From Poronia punctata (lineage: Eukaryota; Ascomycota; Sordariomycetes; Xylariales; Xylariaceae): a stretch of 16,587 nucleotides of DNA. Below, piece by piece: positions 10,012 through 16,587 of the stretch (position 1 is the first letter of the stretch; every line of letters begins with the position of its first letter). The notes beneath the pieces are model-generated. The model was not told the DNA's origin and ran no database searches. It saw only the letters and a program-made list of their open reading frames with translations. The stretch spans positions 1 to 16,587 of the forward strand of contig MU401908.1 in NCBI GenBank assembly GCA_022579005.1. The letters are read 5' to 3'. Made by a program: the position numbers and the translations under genes.

Positions 10012-11071
10012 ATGGCATCTTGCAAAGAAAATCAACCGTTCTTGGTGGACAACGAGAGGGCATGTCAAGTCAGGCCGTTGTCTACAAGAAGGAAAAGCTT
10101 TAAACAGAGCCTGCTTCGAATGAATTGCATAAATGGTATTATTTGCGTTTTCCATGTCGGTATGTTAATTGGTAATATCATACTTCTGTTCAAAGCCAAG
10201 AAAGGAATCGCGGCCAGATTTCATGATAGGTTAAACGATTGGGATGAACGTGCTTTCTGTGAGCCATATCCCCGACAAAATACCTACAAGAAATTATGAT
10301 TTAACGACAGGATCTTAAAGCGCCAGCCCAATCCTCAGTGCGATACCATGTACAGTTTCTCGGCCAGGGCACAAGCCAATTTATTGGTGAGCCCCGCCCT
10401 GAACTAGATCAAGCGTGGTCACATCTTTTAAGGCGTACGTATCTCAATTTACCATACTCTATGCCACATTTGAATCTTTACCCTAATATTCGACGATAGC
10501 AACAATGGTCAAGGTATCTAACTCTGAGATGGAACGGATGAACAAGACTTCAATCCTATTCAAAGATGGCTCTGGCTACCTTGGTTATCTTGAGGCTCAT
10601 CATATGCTTCATTGCGTGGTATGTAGACGCCATCAACGTAGATAGGAGCCCGGAAGAGCTGGGGTAGTCTGAAACAACGGGTGCTGACAAGCTACCGGCC
10701 TCAGAAACGCCTTTATCAATCACACTACCCAGATGCGTACCCAGAAGAGAGAAAACACGGATACCTTTCAAAGGAGCACCAGCGTAAGTACTCCCTATAC
10801 TCAGAGGTGTGTCTAACGACTTTGATCTTATTACGTCCCTACTAAGACATCAATAGATCATTGCCTTGAAGTATTACGCGAGGGGATCATGTGTAACGCG
10901 GATGTGTCAATCAATACTTATTTCTGGAAAGATACACACACGATTAAAGGAGACCGATCTGGTGCTAGAAGATGCACCGACTGGAACCGGATTCAGGATT
11001 GGGCAGAGGAAAGGTCAGTTAAATACAGCAACATAGATGACTTCCTAGCAGGTCTAGTGCAAGTGGCATAG
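10012..11071 (+). CDS. UstYa/DUF3328-family oxidase-like membrane protein (gene B), five exons
   Basis: Predicted 257 aa from exons 10012-10258, 10321-10434, 10500-10618, 10705-10783 and 10857-11071. The tail (1-38) is basic, followed by one membrane span at about 40-61 (type II anchor). Splicing exon 1 to 2 restores the hallmark SPAQSSVRY (83-91); then come G-E-P-R-P-E-L-D-Q-A-W, as in many family members, and T-M-V-K-V-S. The signature motifs are HMLHC (155-159) and HQHHC (185-189, split by intron 4). The C-terminal part has L-R-E-G-I-M-C-N-A-D-V-S and R-C-T-D-W-N-R-I-Q-D-W-A. Introns are 62, 65, 86 and 73 bp with GT donors (GTGAGC, GTACGT, GTATGT, GTAAGT) and phases 1, 1, 0, 1, the same positions as in gene A. 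The intron 1 acceptor TTAAAG is weak, but CAG at 10,310 would give a stop and lose SPA. The likely job is oxidative modification of a peptide product in the secretory/ER membrane, perhaps together with gene A; the substrate is unknown. The spliced frame is intact and free of RIP damage. Confidence 0.88.
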
Positions 11072-11310
11072 CCAAAAGCATTTAAAGGGTTAACCATTGG
11101 CTGAGATTATAAGGGAGAGGGTGTTATTCTTGTTTTGTTTGCTATCTAGGTCTCTAAAGAAAAAATCTGTTAAAACTTTGCAATGCCCAAGTTTATAAAG
11201 GGCTATGCTGGATTTGCTGTCGGGTCCGTACTGCGTCTGCTGTTCTGCAGTGGCAGGCTGCTGCAAGCACTTGCAATATAGTCCGACCGGTAAAACTCCC
11301 GGACCCCTAA
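11072..11310. other. Downstream region of gene B, non-coding
   Basis: This is ordinary-composition sequence after the stop codon, expected to hold the 3' UTR. There is an A-rich tract (AAAGAAAAAATCTG) near 11,156-11,171 but no clear AATAAA. The part at about 11,205-11,310 is more GC-rich, with an inverted pair GGGTCCG (11,222-11,228) / CGGACCC (11,300-11,306). No protein family is recognisable in any frame. Confidence 0.5.
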
Positions 11311-11312
11311 GT

Positions 11313-11396
11313 ACCCTTTACCTTTAACCTTTGACCTTTGACCTTTAACCTTTGACCTTTGCCCTTTGCTCTTTACCTTTAACCTTTGACCTTTAT
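11313..11396. repeat. 7-bp minisatellite (ACCTTTG / ACCTTTA), about 12 units
   Basis: ACCTTTG and ACCTTTA units alternate, with a few variants (ACCCTTT, CCCTTTG, CTCTTT). They run to the right-hand edge of the island and end in a perfect 14-bp palindrome, ACCTTTATAAAGGT (11,389-11,402), right where the AT-rich arm begins. The complementary strand translates to a Lys/Gly/Ser-rich repetitive frame, which is just the repeat. Confidence 0.92.
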
Positions 11397-11402
11397 AAAG
11401 GT

Positions 11403-13393
11403 AGTTATTAAAACCTAGCAATATAGCTTAAACATATAATTATATTATATAATATATAAAAAGAAAATCTTTTTTTATTATAAAGTTTTTTTATATTAAA
11501 TAGGTTAAAAAAACCCTTTATAAAAAGACTTTTTATTTATAATAGTTTTTATTTTAACAATATTTTTTTTACTATATAAGCATTATATTAATTTTAGTTT
11601 TTTAAAATTTATTAATTTTAATATATTCTTTTAAAATAAATAAACTTATTAAATTATTTTATAGCTAAAAATAAAGCGTTTAAATAATAATATATAAAGC
11701 TTAATAATTTTAAATATAATATTTTTTTATATTTTATTTTATTTTTTTATATTTTTATAATAACTAGTTAAAGCTTTTTTAAAAGCTATGTTTTTTTTAT
11801 ATTAACTAGGTTAACTTATTATAAAAAACTTATTTATTTATTATATATTAATAACCTTTTAAAATTATCTATTATTATTGTTAGTCTAGCTAAAGTAAAT
11901 ATAATTATAATATAGTTATAAGTTAGCTACTAGCAAGAAGCTTAAGTACTAACTTATATATTAAAGTATATAGTTTGCTATAAAATACTAAGTATTACTA
12001 ATAAGTAACTAAACAGTCTACTACTAAATAAATTAAACTAGATTATATTACGTAATTTAAAAGCACTAAATCCTAGGATCTTAATATAAAAGACCTTTAG
12101 TCCTTTAATTTTAAATAGTTAATTAATTTATTTATATTTTATTTTTAAATTTAAAGATCTTAGTGCTATTAAATAGTAGCTAGCAAGTTTGCTTAATTAG
12201 CTATACTATAACTATATACTATTATATAAAAAACAAGATTTTTATAATATATAAACTTAAAAATTTTAAATTTAAATAATACTAAATAAAATTGTTTATT
12301 ACTACTATTTTCTTTTAGGATTATTACAAATTTTTATTATTTAAAACCTTACTTTTACTTTTTTAAAAAATTACTACTTTTTAAGATTTTATTTTTAAGT
12401 TTATTACGTATATAACGTTATAATAAAAGCAACCTTTATAAACTAATAAAAAAAACCCTTTTAATAAAAAAAACCTTTAAAAACTAAAATTTTTTTTTTT
12501 TAAAAAATATATAGCCCTTTTTTTTAAAATTACCTATATTATTAAAAATATATAAAAAAAAAAAGCAAAAGCTGCTTACTTAATACTTTTTATAGTTTAA
12601 AAATACTAGCTACTTTTATTTTTTTATATTATTATAAATAAATATAAAAAAAGCTTAAAAACTTACTTTTAATTATATAGCAAAAGCTATAAACTTAAAA
12701 ATAAATTTTCTTTTAATATAAATAAAAAAAAAATAAGCTTTTTTTGCAGCACTAAAAAGCTAGCATAAGTAGTTTTTATACTTAAAACTATAAGCTTTTT
12801 TAAATATAAAACTAAATTTAAAGAACTTAAACTTAAACTAAACCTTTTATAAATCTTTTTAACAAGGTTTAATATACTTAAAATTTAATTAAAAACTAAC
12901 TAATAAAAAAAATATAAATTTTAAAAATTTAGCTTAAAAGTATAATCTAAGCTTAAAAAAAACAAACTTAAAAAACTAAAACCTTTAAGTTTTTATTTAT
13001 TTCTAGCACTTAAAACTATAAAAAAGTTAAAAAAAAAAGGTATTTTTTATAAAAACACTTATAAGATAATATATTTACAATTTTCTATTTTTAGTATTAA
13101 AATTTTAATTACTACTATATAAACCTATTAAAATACTAAATATTTTAAAACTTATAAACACTTTAAAGTTTATAAACACTTTAAAAACGTTAACAATAGC
13201 AAATAACACTTTACTAATAAATAATAGCAAATATATAAAATAAATATTAACTTTTATAGCAAAAACCTTTTGCTTTTTATAAAAAAACTAAATAAATTAA
13301 ATTTAAAATAATTAAAGTTTTTTTTATAAATAAAAACTTTAATAAGTAAAATCTTTTAATTTTAACTTAAAAATATTTTTTAAATAAAAAAAC
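11403..13393. repeat. AT-rich, RIP-mutated repeat arm (right, proximal part)
   Basis: AT-rich sequence without open frames, between the island and the copia LTR. Mutation is somewhat less extreme than in the left arm: TCT/AGA and GATC words persist (for example AGTCTA, AAGAAG, GGATCTT). It contains an imperfect inverted repeat at 12,062-12,167 (listed separately). I could not assign it to an element family. Confidence 0.75.
12062..12167. repeat. Imperfect inverted repeat / possible MITE-like hairpin
   Basis: AGCACTAA...GATCTTAA (12,062 on) is mirrored by TTAAAGATCTTAGTGCT (ending 12,167). The two arms differ mainly by a 7-nt insertion (ATCCTAG) in the left arm, and the space between them is AT-rich. 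Such a structure could be the tip of a small non-autonomous DNA transposon or a fold within a larger repeat. No target-site duplication was identified. Confidence 0.35.
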
Positions 13394-13727
13394 TGTTAGA
13401 ATCCCTTCTAATACCCTTGACCTCATTAACCACATTAGGACTATTAGAACGCAAATATCTCATAAACATGGATATTTAGTTTCTTACACATTTGTTATAA
13501 ATTGCGTTAGACTTACCCTATTAGGGAAGTATACGCGTAGTATACGTATATAGTACGTAACTGGTATATAAAGAGTACGCGTTTTTTACGTATTAAATAC
13601 GTAAAGTATACGTATCCCTCTTGTATTGCTAATAGGTCTTAATTAATTAAAAACCTTTATAGCTATATAAGACTTGCTAAAAGAAGTTTTTATAACTTCC
13701 TTTTTTCTTTTATTAATTAAGTTAACA
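13394..13727 (+). mobile_element. 5' LTR of a Ty1/copia-type retrotransposon
   Basis: This 334-bp block starts TGTTAGAATCCC and ends TTAAGTTAACA, giving the TG...CA ends and 5-bp terminal inverted repeat (TGTTA/TAACA) typical of LTRs. A TATA box (TATATAAA, 13,565-13,572) lies centrally in a cluster of TACGTA/GTATACGT words, fitting a U3 promoter. CpG-containing words survive here, while TCA/TGA are rare. The copia protein remnant downstream on the same strand supports reading this as the 5' LTR. The second LTR would be beyond the window. I could not identify a primer binding site after 13,727. Confidence 0.7.
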
Positions 13728-16587
13728 TAGTACTATAAATAGTAACATGTTATAATTATATTAACCCTTAGCCGGACTAACACTAATTAGTAGTTAAATT
13801 AGCAACTATAAAAAAGCAAAGTTTAAAAACGAAAACTATTGTTACACTTGCTTTTAACCTAACTTAAGGTCGCTTCGGCTTTGTATTGCTCTTGAAAACT
13901 ACTTTAAGTAAAGTACCAAACAAAAAATCTAAATTAAATTGCTCTAATAACCTTTTAGTAAAATTATAATATATAAAAAAAGCTAACGCGAAATTATAGT
14001 ACGTATTTTATAGGTTATTTAACAACAAGATAAAAAATAGTAAGTATTTTTACTACTATAATTAACCTATAGCTAATCTAAAAACTAATTAGCATTAATT
14101 TATAATAGCATTATTATTAAATCTTAACCCTAGTAGTTATCTTAAATTTAATCTAAAGAAGTAACTATAATAAAAAGCCTACTAATTCTAACAGCTCTTT
14201 TTTTGTCTTAAAAACGCTTATAACATAAACCTTAATTAGGCCAAAATATCTAAAAACACTAAAATAGCTATATACCTTTTTTAATAGCATATTGTTCCTA
14301 AACTTTAAAAAGATAAAAAAATTAACTTTAAAATAGCAACAAGAAACAAGCTAAATACGTACGTTTTAATAAAAATAACTAAGTACTTGCATACACCTTT
14401 TAATAGCAAAGATTTTCTATAAGCTATTTAAGAAGATTTTAAAAAATAAACACGTTAGAATTTTAACGCATTAGTACGTATAATTTAACGTATATTACTA
14501 CTGATATTGTAGCAAAAAGGGCTTAACAACACCTTAGCAAACCCCTAAACCCTTATAAGTAACTATTTAGTTACTATTATTTTTAGTAACGTAATTATTA
14601 AAAGACTTTAATACCTTTTTTTAGTTTTATTATTTAAAAAAGAAGCACTTAGAATAACTTCTTTATTTAACCTTAATAATAAGGAGTTTATACAATAGTA
14701 CACGTTTAAATTATAATCAATTTAAAAAGTATTAGTAACTAACTAAAAAGCTTAAGCTTTATAAGCTTTTTAAGCTTTTTAAAGCACTTAACCTGCTTTT
14801 TAACTTTTTTTAACCCTTTAAGCATTATAGGCTATATAAGCTACGTATGCTTTATATACTTTTAAACGCTTATAGCTAGTAAATCCCTTACTTGCTAGCA
14901 AGCTAGTTACGCTTTAATAGCAAGCTGCTTTTATTTAAGCTATTAAGTATAAAAACGTTCTAACCTTATATTTAAATTTGCAAGGATTTAACTATATTTT
15001 GCTTTATAATTTACTTTTAATACGTTTAATAAACAATACTCTTTTTACCTTTAAAAAAATTGCTATATTTGCAAAAATATAGTAAAAAGACTAGAATTAC
15101 ATAAGCAAGCCTTATAACCTGTTATATAACAAAGTACAAATTTTTATTAATGTATGCCGCTAAATTAGAATAATAAAGGACTAGTATTAGGCTATATTTT
15201 TAATAATTCTTAACAAACGCGCTAAGCAGTACTTTATATAGCAAATCAGCTTTAATAAGTTATAAATAAAAATGTATTCTAAGTTAAATTTGCATTTTAA
15301 CAACACTGCAAATCAGTTTTAATACTTTACTAATTAAATAATAATTATATACTAAAATATTTGCAAAAAGAACTTAAACAAAACCTTTATAAAAGCTTTT
15401 AACTTTATAATTAATAAAATTATAAAAGCTTAGCAAGTACTTAGCGCTGCGTATTAAAGTAAAATTTACCTAGTAACAAACGTAGTACGCGCGTACAAAA
15501 GTATATTTAAGTTTAACACAGCACTTATTTACTAAAAGCTAACGTTTAAAGGTCTGTTTTTTAACCTTTAAGCATATTTATAAGTAGTAAATAATAGCAA
15601 AGGCAGCACTACATTTTATATAAATTATAAGTATAACAATTATAGTCGTAATAAAAATAATTTAACACTATATTGTCTTAGTTTTAAAAGCAAATTAAAC
15701 TTGTTAAAACAAAAGTATAAGTGCTTTATATATAGAAAAGACAGTTGTTTTTTAACTAATTATCTAATTAAAAAACAACGTAAAATAAAACGCTAGTTTT
15801 TTACTACATATAAGATAATTTACAGCTATAAACTAGATATTAAAATATTTTTTTAATATTTAATAAATATAAAAAGTATCCTTAAAACTATTTTAAATTT
15901 AAACTATAAACAAAATAAAATCGATAATAAAACGGCAAAAAAATCTACTTAATTCTTAATAAACGCTATATATATACATTACGTTATAAGCAAAAATGTA
16001 TAGCAATCTAAGGCTAAAACGCTAGCAAATTAATTTATTTTAAAAGATTTATATAAAGTAGAATACTAAAGCAAATTATAAGATATAAGTGCTTTTAACT
16101 ATTTAATAGTTAGAAAAGCGCAATTAAAAGCGTATTTATACTTAAATCTAAAAGCAAATATAGTATAAAAACTAAGCAAAGTTTATATTAAATTTAATAG
16201 CAGCAGTATTATTAAAGGTATTAGCACAATTTAAATACAAAACCCCTTTAAAACGACTACGTATTACGTCCTAAATACGCCTACCCTTTTTTTATTTTTA
16301 CTACGCAACGCTAACTACGTTAGTGCTTATTTTAACAATACTAAAAATGTTATTGTTTAAAGCAATAGCAACACAATACCGGTTATTTACAAATAAAAAC
16401 ATTTATTTTTTAATACGCACCTTAGCAAAATAACTGCATATTTTACTAAAACTAAGTTACGCTAGCTTTATAAACAATTTAAACACTTTAAAGCAGCAAA
16501 ACTAAAGCAAATATTAACTATAGCAAGTTATAAAGTAAATTATTTTATTTTAAAAAAAATCTAAAAATTTTGCTATTATTGCTAAAC
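13728..16587 (+). mobile_element. Ty1/copia-type element internal region, RIP-decayed, cut by window end
   Basis: The sequence downstream of the LTR is AT-rich but milder in mutation. The last part can be read on the + strand. From about 16,450 there is L-x-x-L-Y-K-Q-F-K-H-F-K-A-A-K-L, with the histidine at 16,484-16,486, followed in the same frame by F-C-Y-Y-C (16,568-16,582). This fits the copia GAG-pre-integrase zinc finger (L-H-R-R-F-G-H-P...C-x2-C-Q in fungal relatives). Stops (TAG, TAA) replace Arg, Gln and Trp codons. The preceding region, from about 16,260, would be the protease end and earlier parts gag; I could not confirm these. Integrase, RT and RNase H should lie past 16,587, the order that separates copia from gypsy. 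Confidence 0.6.

Noticed and set aside
10556..10771. - strand frame of 71 codons inside gene B
   Set aside because: It crosses exons 3-4 and intron 3 of gene B on the opposite strand and has no domain features.
11203..11421. - strand frame with Lys/Gly/Ser-rich repeats
   Set aside because: The repetitive part is simply the 7-bp minisatellite translated, and the remainder has no family features.
7400..11560. Terminal inverted repeats of one transposon enclosing the island (7,400-7,480 versus 11,460-11,560)
   Set aside because: Both contain AT-rich text with AGGCT/AGGTTAAA and CCTTTATAAA words, but on comparison they do not align over a useful length.
1..16587. CRISPR array, tRNA or rRNA genes, bacterial operon
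   Set aside because: No regularly spaced repeats, no cloverleaf or rRNA signature was seen, and the spliced genes and RIP show a fungal nuclear origin.

Overview
The window looks like nuclear DNA of a filamentous ascomycete (Pezizomycotina). A gene-bearing island of balanced base composition (about 7,590-11,310) sits between two extremely AT-rich arms. The arms are full of TA, TTA and TAA, lack long open frames and contain decayed retrotransposons. This is the usual result of repeat-induced point mutation (RIP, C-to-T on both strands). The genes have short spliceosomal introns of 55-86 bp with fungal-type donor and acceptor sites.

Left arm (1 to about 7,590): very heavily mutated. On the + strand a Ty3/gypsy polyprotein can still be read through many stop codons: reverse transcriptase (about 4,428-4,900), RNase H (about 5,035-5,350) and integrase (about 5,990-6,490). 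A patch at about 1,255-1,400 keeps ordinary sequence, including a CACGTG palindrome. Right arm (about 11,403-16,587): an AT-rich stretch with a hairpin, then a 334-bp LTR (13,394-13,727; TGTTA...TAACA, internal TATA box). The LTR is followed by the first part of a Ty1/copia-type element whose pre-integrase zinc finger (H...C-x2-C) is still legible at the window edge.

The island holds two complete five-exon genes, divergently transcribed from a 750-bp intergenic region. Neither is visible as one continuous reading frame. Gene A (- strand, 9,261 to 8,234, 260 aa) and gene B (+ strand, 10,012 to 11,071, 257 aa) both encode UstYa/DUF3328-family proteins. Each has an N-terminal membrane anchor, an SPAxxA/V-x-Y motif, a P-x-P/R-x-E-x segment, two HxxHC motifs and a conserved C-terminal cysteine/tryptophan region. 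All four introns lie at the same protein positions with the same phases (1, 1, 0, 1), and exon 2 is 114 nt in both. They are therefore old, diverged paralogs, both apparently functional.

UstYa-family enzymes carry out oxidative cyclisation, hydroxylation or chlorination of fungal peptides (for example in the ustiloxin, phomopsin, asperipin and cyclochlorotine pathways), and two often work together. I found no precursor peptide, tyrosinase, methyltransferase or peptidase gene beside them. This is thus an orphan UstYa pair stranded in a retrotransposon-derived AT-rich block. The island edges carry minisatellites: a 15-bp unit and GTAGG-type repeats on the left, and a 7-bp ACCTTTR unit on the right.
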